In this document: one piece after another, positions 40,847 through 50,471 of the stretch
Position numbering within the stretch: position 1 is the first letter of the stretch
Layout of the letters: every line of letters starts with the position of its first letter
Assembly (NCBI RefSeq): GCF_900091415.1
Contig: NZ_FMHU01000001.1
Span: 620,001 to 684,000 of the forward strand
Reading direction: 5' to 3'
Source: Micromonospora inyonensis
GTDB taxonomy: Bacteria; Actinomycetota; Actinomycetes; Mycobacteriales; Micromonosporaceae
Length of the DNA stretch: 64,000 nucleotides
Translations under genes and position numbers: made by a program
The notes under the pieces: model-generated
Told to the model about the DNA's origin: nothing
What the model saw: only the letters and a program-made list of their open reading frames with translations
Databases searched by the model: none

Positions 40847-41661
40847 CGGGCCACCTCGTCCGGGAGCGCGGTGTCGTCGGCCGCCGGTGGGCGCGGCCCC
40901 ACCCCGGGAGTCGCTCCGTCCCTGGCCCGCCCGGCGGCGCGTACCCGCAGCACCTGGTGGCCGGCGGCGCGCAGCCGGGCGACCGTGCCGGCGACCCGCG
41001 CGGCGGGCACCGCCACCTCGACCACCGCCACGTCCTCCGGTTCGTCCGGCCCGGTCTCGGTCACCGTGCCCTCGGCGACCGTCCAGCGCCGCGCTCCGGG
41101 CAGCCGGACCGTTTCGTTGCGGTGGTCGCTGACCAGCACCCGACCGCCGGCGGCGAGCACCTCGTCGACCACCAGCGGCACCAGGTCGCGGGCGGCGGCG
41201 TCCAGGCCCTCCCAGGGTTCGTCGAGCACCAGCAGGCCGGGCGGTCGGAGCATCGCCTGCGCCAGGCCGACCTTCTGCGCCGTCCCCTTCGACAGGTCCG
41301 CCAGACGGACCCGGCGGAACCCGGCGATGCCCAGGCGGGACGTCCACTCGTCGACCGCCCGGTCCGCCTCGGCGGCGGAGAGCCCGGCCACCCGGGCCAT
41401 CGCGGTGAGGTAGTACGCCACGGTGAACGGCTGGTCGGCGGGGAACCGCTCCGGCACCCAGCCGACGTGGCGGGGACGGTCGACGACCCGTCCCCGGGTG
41501 GGGCGGAGCACCCCGGCCGTCACCTGGAGCAGGGTGGACTTGCCAGCCCCGTTACGGCCGAGAACGACCGCCACCTCACCCGGCCCGACCTCTGCGTCCG
41601 CCTGTCGCAGCACCCACGGCCCCCGCCGGTGGTACCGCACCGAGACGTTCTCCAGCCGCAT
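40843..41661 (-). CDS. ABC transporter ATP-binding protein
   Basis: ATPase of 272 residues with Walker A GRNGAGKST, signature LSKGTAQK (a slightly divergent LSGGQ), Walker B LLVLDEPWEGLD and switch His in VSDHRNE. The last 75 residues after the catalytic core are Ala/Val-rich and of unknown use. Together with the adjacent permease it forms a compact two-gene exporter inserted between the rplJL and rplKA operons. Confidence 0.9.
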   Translation of the reverse strand: MRLENVSVRYHRRGPWVLRQADAEVGPGEVAVVLGRNGAGKSTLLQVTAGVLRPTRGRVVDRPRHVGWVPERFPADQPFTVAYYLTAMARVAGLSAAEADRAVDEWTSRLGIAGFRRVRLADLSKGTAQKVGLAQAMLRPPGLLVLDEPWEGLDAAARDLVPLVVDEVLAAGGRVLVSDHRNETVRLPGARRWTVAEGTVTETGPDEPEDVAVVEVAVPAARVAGTVARLRAAGHQVLRVRAAGRARDGATPGVGPRPPAADDTALPDEVAR

Positions 41662-41689
41662 GTGACGAGCCTGCCACAGGAGAGACGGA

Positions 41690-41724
41690 TCGGGGCGCCG
41701 CCACCAACGGTGACGACGCCCCGA
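41690..41724 (-). terminator. Hairpin after rplA
   Basis: TCGGGGCG and CGCCCCGA form an 8-bp outer stem, with partial pairing inside, starting 17 bp past the rplA stop on the minus strand. It is also just upstream of the ABC ATPase gene. Confidence 0.6.
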
Positions 41725-41740
41725 CGGGTTGTTCCGTTCG

Positions 41741-42457
41741 TCAGCCCTCGGACGGAGCCTCGTTCAGGTTCTTCACCAGGTTCGGGTCGACCGGGACGCC
41801 CGGGCCCATCGTGGTGGTGAGGGTGACCTTCTTGAGGTACTTGCCCTTGGCGGCCGACGGCTTGACCCGCAGCACCTCGTCGAGGACGGCCGCGTAGTTG
41901 TCGATCAGCTGCGTCTCGGAGAAGGACGCCTTGCCGATGATCAGGTGCAGGTTCGAGTGCTTGTCCACCCGGAAGGCGATCTTGCCGCCCTTGATGTCCG
42001 TGACGGCCTTGGCGACGTCCATGGTCACCGTGCCCGTCTTCGGGTTCGGCATGAGACCGCGCGGGCCCAGGATCCGCGCGATCCGACCGATCTTGGCCAT
42101 CTGGTCCGGGGTGGCGATCGCCGCGTCGAAGTCCAGCCAGCCCTCCTGGATCCGGGCGACCAGCTCGTCGGTGCCCACCTCGTCGGCTCCGGCGGCGGCG
42201 GCCTCCTCGGCCTTCGCGCCGGCAGCGAAGACGATCACGCGGGCGGTCTTACCGGTGCCGTGCGGCAGGTTGACCGTGCCGCGGACCATCTGGTCCGCCT
42301 TCCGGGGGTCGACGCCGAGGCGCATGGCGACCTCGACCGTGGCGTCGAACTTGACGTTGGTGGTCTCCTTGGCGAGCTTGACCGCCTCGGCCGGGCTGTA
42401 CAGCTTCGACCGGTCGATGACCTCGGCGGCCTTACGGTAGCTCTTGCTGCGCTGCAT
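41741..42457 (-). CDS. rplA: 50S ribosomal protein L1
   Basis: uL1 of the L1 stalk, which moves E-site tRNA; in many bacteria it represses rplKA. Blocks [35 protein letters not shown] and [20 protein letters not shown] are diagnostic. It has 238 residues. It follows rplK by 83 bp. Confidence 0.98.
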   Translation of the reverse strand: MQRSKSYRKAAEVIDRSKLYSPAEAVKLAKETTNVKFDATVEVAMRLGVDPRKADQMVRGTVNLPHGTGKTARVIVFAAGAKAEEAAAAGADEVGTDELVARIQEGWLDFDAAIATPDQMAKIGRIARILGPRGLMPNPKTGTVTMDVAKAVTDIKGGKIAFRVDKHSNLHLIIGKASFSETQLIDNYAAVLDEVLRVKPSAAKGKYLKKVTLTTTMGPGVPVDPNLVKNLNEAPSEG

Positions 42458-42540
42458 GTTCTGACTACTCCTGTGGTCTCTGGCGGGCGCCGTGCGTCAC
42501 GCGCCCTCCCACGAACGGGTCTGGTGTCTGGTCGCCGAGG

Positions 42541-42972
42541 TCAGTCGTTGACGACGATGCCCATCGACCGGGCGGTGCCGGCGATGATCTTCTCAGCCTG
42601 GTCGAGGTCGTTGGCGTTGAGGTCGGCCATCTTCTTCTCGGCGATCTCACGCAGCTGGGCGCGGGTGACCGAGCCGACCTTGTCCTTCTGCGGCACCCCG
42701 GAGCCCTTCTGCACACCGGCGGCCTTGATCAGCAGCCGGGCGGCGGGCGGGGTCTTCAGCACGAAGGTGAAGGTCCGGTCCTCGTACACGCTGATCTGGG
42801 CGGGGACGATGTCGCCCCGCTGCGACTCGGTCTGCGCGTTGTAGGACTTGCAGAACTCCATGATGTTCACGCCGTGCTGGCCGAGCGCGGGGCCGACCGG
42901 CGGCGCCGGGGTGGCCTGGCCCGCCGGCAGCTGAAGCGTGAACGTCTTGACGAGCTTCTTCTTCGGAGGCAT
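42541..42972 (-). CDS. rplK: 50S ribosomal protein L11
   Basis: uL11 forms the GTPase-associated centre with the thiopeptide-binding site. The N-terminal [20 protein letters not shown] contains the prolines affected in thiostrepton resistance; they are intact. The C-terminus ends [12 protein letters not shown]. The ATG at 42972 gives 143 residues. Confidence 0.98.
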   Translation of the reverse strand: MPPKKKLVKTFTLQLPAGQATPAPPVGPALGQHGVNIMEFCKSYNAQTESQRGDIVPAQISVYEDRTFTFVLKTPPAARLLIKAAGVQKGSGVPQKDKVGSVTRAQLREIAEKKMADLNANDLDQAEKIIAGTARSMGIVVND

Positions 42973-43159
42973 GTCTCTTCCTGGGGCTTGGAACGGGAAA
43001 AGTGATGCTGGCGCGTCCCGCTTGATGCGCGCACGGTCAGCACGACAGGCGGGAGCGACATTCAAGGGTAGCGCAGGCCGCCGCAACCCCTCAGCGAGGG
43101 CCGCCGGACCTGTGTACGGGTCGGGGCGGCGGGCCTCGCCCACCGCCCCGGACGCTACG

Positions 43160-43882
43160 TCAGATCTTGGTGACCTGGTTGAAGTTGAGCTCCACCGGGG
43201 TCTCCCGGCCGAAGATCGACACCAGCACCTTGAGCTTCTGCTGGTCGGCGTTGATCTCGCTGATCGTGGCCGGCAGCGAGGCGAACGCGCCGTCGGTGAC
43301 GGTGACCGAGTCGCCGACCTCGAAGTCGAGGACCTTGATTTCGGGCTTCGCCTTCTTCTGCTCGGTCTCCACCGCCGGGGCCAGCCACTTCAGGACCTCG
43401 TCGAGGGAGAGCGGGGCCGGCCGGTCGGCCCGGTCGGTCGCCCCCACGAAACCGGTGACGCCCGGGGTGTTGCGGACGCAGGAGTACGACTCGGGGGTCA
43501 GCTCCATCCGGACCAGGATGTAACCCGGGAAGACCTTGTTCTGGACCTGGAGGCGCTTGCCGTTCTTGACCTCTACCTCTTCCCGGGTCGGCACCTCGAC
43601 CTGGTAGATGTAGTCCTCCATGTCGAGGCTGGTGATCCGGGTCTCGAGGTTGGTCTTGACCTTGTTCTCGTAGCCCGCGTAGGAGTGCACCACGTACCAG
43701 TCACCCGGTGCGTAACGCAGCTTCTGGCGCAGCTCGGCAACCGGGTCGAACTCCGGCTCCGGCTCCGGCTCGGTCAGCGCGAACTCCGGCTCGCTGGCGG
43801 CCTCGACCGACTCGTCACCCGCCGCCGTCACCACCGAGGACTGCTCGTCCGCGGGTCCGGCGGTCTCGTCGTACTCAGGCAC
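43160..43882 (-). CDS. nusG: Transcription elongation/antitermination factor NusG
   Basis: Couples RNA polymerase to the ribosome and Rho. The NGN domain shows [19 protein letters not shown] and [12 protein letters not shown], and the KOW domain reads [19 protein letters not shown]. An acidic 45-residue N-terminal extension, usual in actinobacteria, brings it to 240 residues. The start is GTG. It is 29 bp downstream of secE. Confidence 0.98.
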   Translation of the reverse strand: MPEYDETAGPADEQSSVVTAAGDESVEAASEPEFALTEPEPEPEFDPVAELRQKLRYAPGDWYVVHSYAGYENKVKTNLETRITSLDMEDYIYQVEVPTREEVEVKNGKRLQVQNKVFPGYILVRMELTPESYSCVRNTPGVTGFVGATDRADRPAPLSLDEVLKWLAPAVETEQKKAKPEIKVLDFEVGDSVTVTDGAFASLPATISEINADQQKLKVLVSIFGRETPVELNFNQVTKI

Positions 43883-43911
43883 GCTCGCTCACTTCCGTCA
43901 CTATCGCTTGG

Positions 43912-44301
43912 TCAGCTGGATCCACCGAAGACCAGCAGCGCGCCCTTGGCGAACACGAAGTCGAGTCCGACGACGAGCGCGGTGACCACCGTCACGAACG
44001 CGACCACCACCGCGGTGTAGGTCAGCAGCTCCTTGCGGGTCGGCCAGATGACCTTACGCAGTTCGGCCACGACCTCGCGGATGAACCGCGCGATGCGCCC
44101 GAACAATCCGACCTTGTCGTCCGACTTGGTCTTCGGCTTGCTGTCGGCCGATTCGGCCTTGGTCCGCGACCGGGTCGCGGTGCCGCCCCGAGATACCGGC
44201 TCCTCGGCGTCGGTGGCGTCGTCGTCGGCCACGCTCTCGACGACCTCGTCGTCGAGACGGTCGTCGCCGGCGTCCTCGCCGCGCCGCTTGTTGTCGGCCA
44301 C
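43912..44301 (-). CDS. secE: Protein translocase subunit SecE
   Basis: Small Sec translocon subunit. The C-terminal 60 residues hold the family core (GRIARFIREVVAELRKVIWP with PTRKELLTYT) and a single membrane helix. The first 65 residues are a charged, probably disordered extension. The GTG at 44301 has a GGAGGG box 4-6 nt upstream. It has 129 residues and is adjacent to nusG. Confidence 0.96.
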   Translation of the reverse strand: MADNKRRGEDAGDDRLDDEVVESVADDDATDAEEPVSRGGTATRSRTKAESADSKPKTKSDDKVGLFGRIARFIREVVAELRKVIWPTRKELLTYTAVVVAFVTVVTALVVGLDFVFAKGALLVFGGSS

Positions 44302-44509
44302 TTCGCCCTCCGTCGCGGATGTCGGGTCGCACGTTGTCGGACGTGCGCGGCGCTGGTCACGCCGGCCGGACCAACCGTCCCGCGACGGGCCGCGGCCGGC
44401 GGATCAGCCGAAGGGCCCGATGCCTCGGAGCCACCCAGCCGATACCACCACCACGGGCCGAACGCCGCCGGCAGGCGGCGCGACCCACGGGACGGTCAGG
44501 CCTGAGGCG

Positions 44510-44582
<73 letters not shown>

Positions 44583-44709
44583 GTGCGGCGCGCTCTCCCC
44601 GCACCGACACGCAGGACGGTGCAGGGGTCACTTGCCCCACGGCGGACCAGTGTACGGGTAGTGGGTCCACTTTCCCAACCGGTCCGCCCCTCGCGGGTCG
44701 AAACGCAGC

Positions 44710-45135
44710 TCAGCGGGGTGGCCGGATGACCGCCCGGGCCTGGGCGAGGATCTTCTCCCCACCGCAGGTGGCGGTCAGGTCGAGGCGGATCAGCCCGTCC
44801 TCGGTGATCTCCCGCACCTTCGCGGCGACCTCGATCTCGGCCCCCTCGTCGTCGTCCGGCACGACGACCGGACGGGTGAAGCGGACGTTGTAGTCGACCA
44901 CCGCGTCCGGCGCGCCGGCCCACTCGGTGACCGCCCGCCCGACCAGCGCCATGGTGAACATCCCGTGCGCGATCACCCCGGGCAGCCCCACGCCGGTGGC
45001 GAAACGGTCGCTCCAGTGGATGGGGTTGAAGTCGCCGGAGGCACCCGCGTAGCGGACCAGGTCGGCCCGGGTGATCCGGTACGTCCTGGTGGGCAGCTCG
45101 ATCGGGGCCGTCGCCGCGTCGGTGGCCGTGGCCAT
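44710..45135 (-). CDS. MaoC-like dehydratase, HadB-type subunit
   Basis: Hotdog-fold (R)-specific enoyl hydratase/3-hydroxyacyl-ACP dehydratase subunit of 141 residues. The hydratase motif is clear: AGASGDFNPIHWSDRFA with catalytic Asp and His, followed by GLPGVIAHGMFTMAL. The adjacent upstream gene encodes the HadA-like partner that usually lacks catalytic residues. In mycobacteria the pair acts in fatty-acid elongation; the acyl substrate here is unknown. Confidence 0.85.
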   Translation of the reverse strand: MATATDAATAPIELPTRTYRITRADLVRYAGASGDFNPIHWSDRFATGVGLPGVIAHGMFTMALVGRAVTEWAGAPDAVVDYNVRFTRPVVVPDDDEGAEIEVAAKVREITEDGLIRLDLTATCGGEKILAQARAVIRPPR

Positions 45136-45136
45136 G

Positions 45137-45583
45137 TCAGTCCTCCCCGCGTACGACGAGCTTCGACCAGGCGGTGACCACGGGCTCGTCGGCCACCGTG
45201 GAGACCTCGGTCCGGATGGTCAGGAAGCCGTGCCCGCCCCGGTTGTCGATCGCCTCGACATGGTTGACGCAGACCAGCTCGTCCCCGGCGACCACCGGGC
45301 GGGTGTAGGCGAACCGCTGGTCGCCGTGGACGACCCGGCTGTAGTCCACCCCGAGGTCGGGGTCGTCGACGATCTGGCGGCTCGCCGCCATGGTGATCGT
45401 CACCGGGAAGGTCGGCGGGGCGACCACGTCGCGGTGACCGAGGGCCCGGGCGGCCTCCGGGTCGTGGTACGCGGCGTCGGTGGCGCCGATCGCCGTGGCG
45501 AACTCACGGATCTTCTCTCGGCCCACCTGGTAGGGGGCGGTCGGCGGGTAGCTCCGGCCGACGAAGGACGGGTCCAGTGACAT
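45137..45583 (-). CDS. MaoC-like dehydratase, HadA-type subunit
   Basis: Hotdog-fold partner of 148 residues. MSLDPSFVGRSYPPTAPYQV, the conserved ATDAAYHDPEAARALGHRD and APPTFPVTI segments, and FAYTRPVVAGDELVC match FAS1-type MaoC N-terminal/HadA proteins. It ends one base before the HadB-like start, so the two are expected to form a heterodimer. Confidence 0.85.
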   Translation of the reverse strand: MSLDPSFVGRSYPPTAPYQVGREKIREFATAIGATDAAYHDPEAARALGHRDVVAPPTFPVTITMAASRQIVDDPDLGVDYSRVVHGDQRFAYTRPVVAGDELVCVNHVEAIDNRGGHGFLTIRTEVSTVADEPVVTAWSKLVVRGED

Positions 45584-45691
45584 GCCGAGAACCTACACGG
45601 ACGAAAAACGCCGATCCGGTACGCACGGGCGGCGGATGCCGTGCCCTGCGCGCCGGATCGGCGTCGGGAGCTGAGTGGAGCGGCCGCCGGG

Positions 45692-45859
45692 TCAGCGGGT
45701 CTCGCGGTGGACGGTGTGCTTGCCGTCCCGGGGGCAGAACTTCTTCAGCTCGATGCGGTCCGGGTCGTTACGACGGTTCTTGCGCGTGATGTAGTTGCGC
45801 TCCTTGCACTCCACACACGCCAAAGTGATCTTCGGCCGGACATCGGTCGCCTTCGCCAC
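45692..45859 (-). CDS. rpmG: 50S ribosomal protein L33
   Basis: bL33 of 55 residues, read from a GTG at 45859: [20 protein letters not shown] through HRETR. The first Cys pair (CVEC) is intact, but the second site reads FCPRDG, so one of the four zinc ligands is Asp; this copy may bind zinc weakly or not at all. An AGGAAGG box precedes the start. rpmG upstream of the Had pair is a conserved actinobacterial order. Confidence 0.95.
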   Translation of the reverse strand: MAKATDVRPKITLACVECKERNYITRKNRRNDPDRIELKKFCPRDGKHTVHRETR

Positions 45860-45989
45860 GGCGGAGTGCCTTCCTCGCTAAGGATCAACTACGGCGTAGC
45901 AGCTTATGCGCTGACTACGCGGACACGCAAAGTGGGCGCCATTGGCGCCCGTTCCACCGACCACCGGACACCGGCCCGGAGGACGAGAG

Positions 45990-46062
45990 TAGCGGTGGCC
46001 GGACTTGAACCGGCGACACAGCGATTATGAGCCGCTTGCTCTGCCATCTGAGCTACACCGCC
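45990..46062 (-). tRNA. tRNA-Met (CAU anticodon, elongator type)
   Basis: Cloverleaf of 73 nt. The acceptor GGCGGTG pairs with CACCGCT (a G-U at the first pair), the anticodon loop contains CAT, and the T arm is CCGGTTCAAGTCCGG. It lacks the initiator features (C1-A72 mismatch and three G-C pairs), so it is the elongator. Confidence 0.93.
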
Positions 46063-46088
46063 GCAGGCGGGTCCAGCCGGACCCTCTG

Positions 46089-46161
46089 AGCCCCCTTACG
46101 GAATCGAACCGTAGACCTTCTCCTTACCATGGAGACGCTCTGCCGACTGAGCTAAGGGGGC
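46089..46161 (-). tRNA. tRNA-Thr (GGT anticodon)
   Basis: Cloverleaf of 73 nt. The acceptor GCCCCCT pairs with AGGGGGC, the anticodon loop ATGGTAA gives GGT, and the T arm is ACGGTTCGATTCCGT. It is 27 bp from the tRNA-Met gene and probably co-transcribed with it. Discriminator T. Confidence 0.96.
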
Positions 46162-46268
46162 CTACCCGATCACCCCGGGAGGTGTCGCGCAGGGGTAACA
46201 GTACACGGCGGATACCCGGAGGTGAAATCGGATCCCCCCTCCCCCGCCGTGGCGCGCGTCGGCGCAGG

Positions 46269-48797
46269 TCAGGGCACCACGCGGAGGCGTCGCACGTCCG
46301 GGCCGGGCACCGACTCGACCTCCGCCTGGGCCCCGAACCACGCCTCCAGCCGCTCGTACGGCAGCGGACGGCTGAACAGGAAGCCCTGCCCGATGTCGCA
46401 ACCGATGTCCTGGAGCAGCTCCAGGGTCAGCTCGCTCTCCACCCCCTCGGCCACCACGGCCAGGCCGAACTGCTGGGAGAGGGTCACCACGGCGTTGACG
46501 ATCGCCAGGTCGCCCGGATCCGTCGCCATGCCCTGCACGAAGGAACGGTCCACCTTCACCTCGTGCACCGGCAGTCGGCGCAGGTAGGCCAGGGAGAAGG
46601 AGCCGGTGCCGAAGTCGTCCACCGACAGGCGGACACCGAGGTCGCGCAGGCGTCGCAGGGTCGGGATGGGGCGGTCGGTGCCGTCCAGCACCCCGGTCTC
46701 CCTGATCTCGAAGGTGACGCGCTGCGGCGGCACACCGTACTCGTCCAGCAGCTCGCGTACCTGGTCGGGGAAGTGCCGGTCGGTGAGCGTACGCGCGGAG
46801 AGATTGACCGCGACGGAGAGCGGCTGCTCGGCGTGCGTCCAGTCCCGGCTGCGTCGCAGCCCCTCCCGGAGCACCAGTTCGGTGAGCCGGCCGAGCTGAC
46901 CGGTGTGCTCGGCCACCGCGACGAAGTCCTCCGGCGTGACCGCGCCGTGCGCCGGGTGCTCCCAGCGGGCCAGGCACTCCACCCCGACCAGTCGCCGGTC
47001 GCGCAGGGTTACCTTCGGCTGGTAGTAGACCTCGACCCCGCCCTCGTCGAGGGCCTGCCGCAGGTCACCGGCGATGCCGAGGCGGCGCAGCGACCGGGAC
47101 TCCAGCGCCGGACTGAACAGCTGGATGCTGCCCGGCGTCGACTTCGCCGCCGTCGCCGCCAGCTCCACCCGTTGCAGCAGGGTGGCCGCGTCGCTGCCGT
47201 GGTCCGGGTGGACGGCGACCCCGACGGCGGTGTCCACGTCCAGGGTGAGCGGCTCGAAGACCATCTCGTCGCGGATCTGCTCGCGCAGCCGGGCGGCCAG
47301 TTCCAGGGCCGCCTCGGCGCTCTCCACCCGGAGGGTGAGCAGGAACTCGTCTCCGCCGAGCCGACCGACCAGGGCCGAGGACGGGGCCGACGCGCGCAGC
47401 CGCTCGGCGACCTCGGCGAGGACCTTGTCCCCGGCGACGTGGCCGAGGGACTCGTTGACCTGGCGCAGCCCGTCGACGTCGAAGAGGAGGACGGCGACCA
47501 CCTCGCCCGGGGCGCGGATCCGGACCGCCTCGCCGAGCGCGTCGGCGATCCGCCGCCGGTTCGGCAGCTTCGTCAGCCCGTCGTGGTAGGCGTCGTGCCG
47601 GAGCCGGTCCACCAGCCGGGAGTTCTCCAGGGCGATCGCGGCGTGCGCGGCCACCGTCTCGAAGACGGGAATGTCGTCCGGGGTGAAGTGACCCGCGTCA
47701 CTGAGCCGGTTGACCACCTCGAGCGTGCCGATCACCGCCTGGCCGGAGCGCAGCGGCACCGCGATGACGTCCTTGACCCCGGTGCCGCGCAGGGCGGCAC
47801 CGAGCTGGTCGTCGCCGTCCAGCCGGGCGCCCCAGGCCAGGGTGCGCCGCTCCCGGCGGGCCTCCTCCCGCACCACCACCGGGGTGGGCGGGACGTCGAG
47901 CAGGCCCGGAGCGTCCACCCGCGCGGTGAGCATGACCTCGGAGTGCCGCCCCTGGGCGGGCAGCCAGAGAGTGGCGTACTCGGCCTGCATGAGCTTGCGG
48001 ATCCGGGCGAGCAGGACGTCGACCAGGGTGCCGTCCTGCCCGCTGGTGGTCATCGCCCGGGTCAGCTCGTACATGTCGCCGAGGGTGCGGTGCTGGCGGA
48101 AGAACTGCGCGTAGGAGCGGTAGACCAGCACCACCGCGAAGGCCAGCACCACGATGAGCACCAGGGCCCACCAGTTCGTCTCGATCGTGATCAGGACCAC
48201 CAGGCCGATGACCACGTTTATCCCCGACGTCAGCAGCGGCGGCCCCGCCGTGCGGATCACCTCCCGCCCGGCCTGCCAGCCGTGCATCAGGCTGATGACG
48301 CCACCGACCGCCGCCAGGGAGGCCAGCGTGTTCAGGATGACCGCGCCGAACAGGGTCAGCCAGGTGCGCGGGCCGACGCCGTCCAGCGGTGGCAGGGCGA
48401 CCAGCACCAGCCCGGCCAACGACATCGAGGCACCGGCCTTGGCGACGTTGAACCACAGCTTGGTGGGCGAGGTGCGGCGACTGAACTGCACGACGAGCAC
48501 CGCCGCCACGCTCAGCACGACGACCGTCAGCGGCGGCAGCCAGAAGAAGGCGAGAACGAGCGGGATCTCGTTGATGGTGAAGGTCAGTCCCTGCCGGCCG
48601 ATGACGAAGTGCAGTACCTGGCTGACGGCGGCGACCATCACGACCAGCAGGGCGAACGTCAGTACCGGGTTACCCGGGGACGGGTCCGACACGAGAGCCA
48701 GGGCGACCGAGCAGACCACGGCGAACAGGGCCAGCGGACCGGTGATCAGCCAGGCCTGGTCGGTCGATCTGCGCGACGACGGGCGAGCGCTCGTCAT
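46269..48797 (-). CDS. Membrane GAF-GGDEF-EAL protein (cyclic di-GMP)
   Basis: Protein of 842 residues combining six to eight membrane helices (about 15-235), a GAF-like domain (255-400), a GGDEF domain (about 415-575) and an EAL domain (about 580-830). GRLGGDEF keeps the cyclase signature but lacks an upstream RxxD inhibitory site. The EAL domain has ECLARW for EAL, VNLSA, FEIRETG, VDDFGTG, VKVDRSF and EGVES, so phosphodiesterase residues are complete. It could both make and degrade cyclic di-GMP, a controller of development in actinomycetes. Confidence 0.92.
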   Translation of the reverse strand: MTSARPSSRRSTDQAWLITGPLALFAVVCSVALALVSDPSPGNPVLTFALLVVMVAAVSQVLHFVIGRQGLTFTINEIPLVLAFFWLPPLTVVVLSVAAVLVVQFSRRTSPTKLWFNVAKAGASMSLAGLVLVALPPLDGVGPRTWLTLFGAVILNTLASLAAVGGVISLMHGWQAGREVIRTAGPPLLTSGINVVIGLVVLITIETNWWALVLIVVLAFAVVLVYRSYAQFFRQHRTLGDMYELTRAMTTSGQDGTLVDVLLARIRKLMQAEYATLWLPAQGRHSEVMLTARVDAPGLLDVPPTPVVVREEARRERRTLAWGARLDGDDQLGAALRGTGVKDVIAVPLRSGQAVIGTLEVVNRLSDAGHFTPDDIPVFETVAAHAAIALENSRLVDRLRHDAYHDGLTKLPNRRRIADALGEAVRIRAPGEVVAVLLFDVDGLRQVNESLGHVAGDKVLAEVAERLRASAPSSALVGRLGGDEFLLTLRVESAEAALELAARLREQIRDEMVFEPLTLDVDTAVGVAVHPDHGSDAATLLQRVELAATAAKSTPGSIQLFSPALESRSLRRLGIAGDLRQALDEGGVEVYYQPKVTLRDRRLVGVECLARWEHPAHGAVTPEDFVAVAEHTGQLGRLTELVLREGLRRSRDWTHAEQPLSVAVNLSARTLTDRHFPDQVRELLDEYGVPPQRVTFEIRETGVLDGTDRPIPTLRRLRDLGVRLSVDDFGTGSFSLAYLRRLPVHEVKVDRSFVQGMATDPGDLAIVNAVVTLSQQFGLAVVAEGVESELTLELLQDIGCDIGQGFLFSRPLPYERLEAWFGAQAEVESVPGPDVRRLRVVP

Positions 48798-48856
48798 CCG
48801 GCTCCCTCGTTACTCGTGCCTCGAACGGGCCTCCAACCAGCGACCTCTCGACGACC

Positions 48857-49012
48857 TCAGGGGACGAGGACGGAGACCGCCGACACCGGGGCACTCCACT
48901 CGAAATCAGACTGCGGTCCGGCGCTGTCGGTGCCGAGGAAGCCGGCGGCGAGCACGGCAAAGGCCATCAGCGCCATGACTGCGGCGAACCGGAAGGGCTT
49001 CCGACCAGACAT
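48857..49012 (-). CDS. Small exported or membrane-anchored peptide
   Basis: Unrecognised 51-residue protein. The ATG at 49012 has AGGAG 7 nt upstream. The N-terminus RKPFRF plus AAVMALMAFAVLAAGFLG is a signal peptide or anchor, leaving a short Ser/Val-rich tail (about 28 residues, ending VSVLVP). It lies 59 bp upstream of the GGDEF-EAL gene on the same strand and may be co-expressed with it. Confidence 0.6.
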   Translation of the reverse strand: MSGRKPFRFAAVMALMAFAVLAAGFLGTDSAGPQSDFEWSAPVSAVSVLVP

Positions 49013-49484
49013 CACTGCGCTCCTGTCAACAGGGGTGGGGGGGAGAAGACGGATGGAGGAGGTTCCACGATCGTGCCACAGAGGTCCGATCGAGCAAAGG
49101 GGCGTGGGAACGGGCACACCGGGGATCGGGGGGTTCGGACCGTTCGTACCTACCCCGACTCCGAATAGCTACCCCTGATTTCGGCGTTCATCTCACCATG
49201 TGCACCTTCCCGCTCATGTTGCCGCAGTACGTGATTCGTCATCAATCCCCAAGATCGCCTCGACCCGCCCACCGGCCCCCACCTGCCAGGATGCACCTTC
49301 ACCCTAGACCGAGAGACCGACATAAATAGAGAGATGCCGAACGACGGGAATGGGGGTAGCGGGAACTGCCCCGGCAAATGCCGCCGCGCCGGCAAACTCA
49401 ACGACGGCAACACGTCCGGTCCCGACGCCACCACAGTGGGCGGTGTGGCCACCCCGTCGGCGGGAACGAGGTGGCCACGGTGCA
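49013..49484. other. Gene-free spacer with a terminator-like hairpin
   Basis: 472 bp with no supportable gene. It includes an inverted repeat GTGGCCACC (49445-49453) and GGTGGCCAC (49470-49478) right after the SDR-gene stop, probably its terminator. The 49320-49340 stretch is relatively AT-rich and may be a promoter for the leftward small peptide gene; no clear boxes. Confidence 0.5.
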
Positions 49485-50345
49485 CTACCGCGCCGCCGGC
49501 AAGGCGGCCCGGACCGCCTCGGCGAGCGAGGTCGGTTCCCGACCGATCAGCGCCCGCAGGTCGTCGCCCTCGACGTACAGGTCGCCGAGGGACAGCCCCC
49601 GGTCGGCGTCGGCGAGAACCGCCGCGTACGGCTCGGGCACGCCCGCGCCGACCAGGATCTCGGTGTACTTCTCCACCGGCAGGTCGGTGTAGCCGACGTC
49701 CCGCCCACTCTGCCGGGCCACCTCGGCGGCCAGGTCGGTCATGCTGAACGGCGCGCTGCCCAGCTCGTACACCCGGCCGGCGTGCCCCTCGGCGGTCAGC
49801 ACGGCGGCGGCGGCCTCGGCATAGTCGGCGCGGGCGGCCGCGCTGACCCGGCCGTCGCCGGCGGATCCGAGGACCCCGTGCTGGAGGTACGTGGCGAGCT
49901 GGCTGGTGTAGTTCTCCAGGTACCAACCGTTGCGCAGCAGCACGTACGGCAGGCCGGACGCGTCCAGCTCCCGCTCGGTGGCCAGGTGTTCGGCGGCGAG
50001 CAGGAGACCGGAGGTGTCGGCCTTCACGATGCTGGTGTAGGCGACCAGCCCGACGCCGGCCTCCCGGGCGGCGGCGACCACGTTGTGGTGCTGGGCCCCC
50101 CGCCGCCCGACCTCACTGCCGGAGACGAACAGCAGCTTCTCCGCGCCGGCGAACGCGGTCCGCAGCGACGCGGGGTCGTCGTAGTCGGCCGCCGACACCA
50201 CCACGCCGCGCGCTTCGAGGTCGGCGAGGCGGGACACGTTCCGGCCGAGGGCGACGACCCGGTCGGCCGGGACGCCGCGTCGCACCAGCGACTCGACGGC
50301 GAGGCGGCCGAGGTGACCGGTGGCACCGGTGACGACGATGGACAT
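49485..50345 (-). CDS. NmrA/QorB-like NAD(P)-binding oxidoreductase
   Basis: Atypical short-chain reductase of 286 residues resembling quinone oxidoreductase QorB (YtfG). The Rossmann motif is VTGATGHLG, with ALGRN at the second strand; LRNGWYLENYTSQL and GRVYELGSAPFSMTDLA are typical of this subgroup. It is divergent from the HxlR regulator gene, the usual arrangement for redox-stress quinone reductases. Confidence 0.85.
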   Translation of the reverse strand: MSIVVTGATGHLGRLAVESLVRRGVPADRVVALGRNVSRLADLEARGVVVSAADYDDPASLRTAFAGAEKLLFVSGSEVGRRGAQHHNVVAAAREAGVGLVAYTSIVKADTSGLLLAAEHLATERELDASGLPYVLLRNGWYLENYTSQLATYLQHGVLGSAGDGRVSAAARADYAEAAAAVLTAEGHAGRVYELGSAPFSMTDLAAEVARQSGRDVGYTDLPVEKYTEILVGAGVPEPYAAVLADADRGLSLGDLYVEGDDLRALIGREPTSLAEAVRAALPAAR

Positions 50346-50427
50346 GGTGTTTCTCCTCTGGGATCCCGGGTCTGACGTGTGTCACCTGAACCAACGGGAA
50401 GACTTCCGCCGTACTTCCCGTTGGAGA

Positions 50428-50450
50428 GTAGGCACCTTGAAGTGAGTTAC
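50428..50450. promoter_or_regulatory. Possible HxlR operator
   Basis: In the divergent SDR/HxlR spacer, GTAGGCAC and GTGAGTTAC form an imperfect inverted repeat (GTA..CAC / GTG..TAC). The position suits autoregulation and control of the reductase gene. Evidence is weak. Confidence 0.4.
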
Positions 50451-50471
50451 TTTCTGAGAGAGAGTCAGGAC

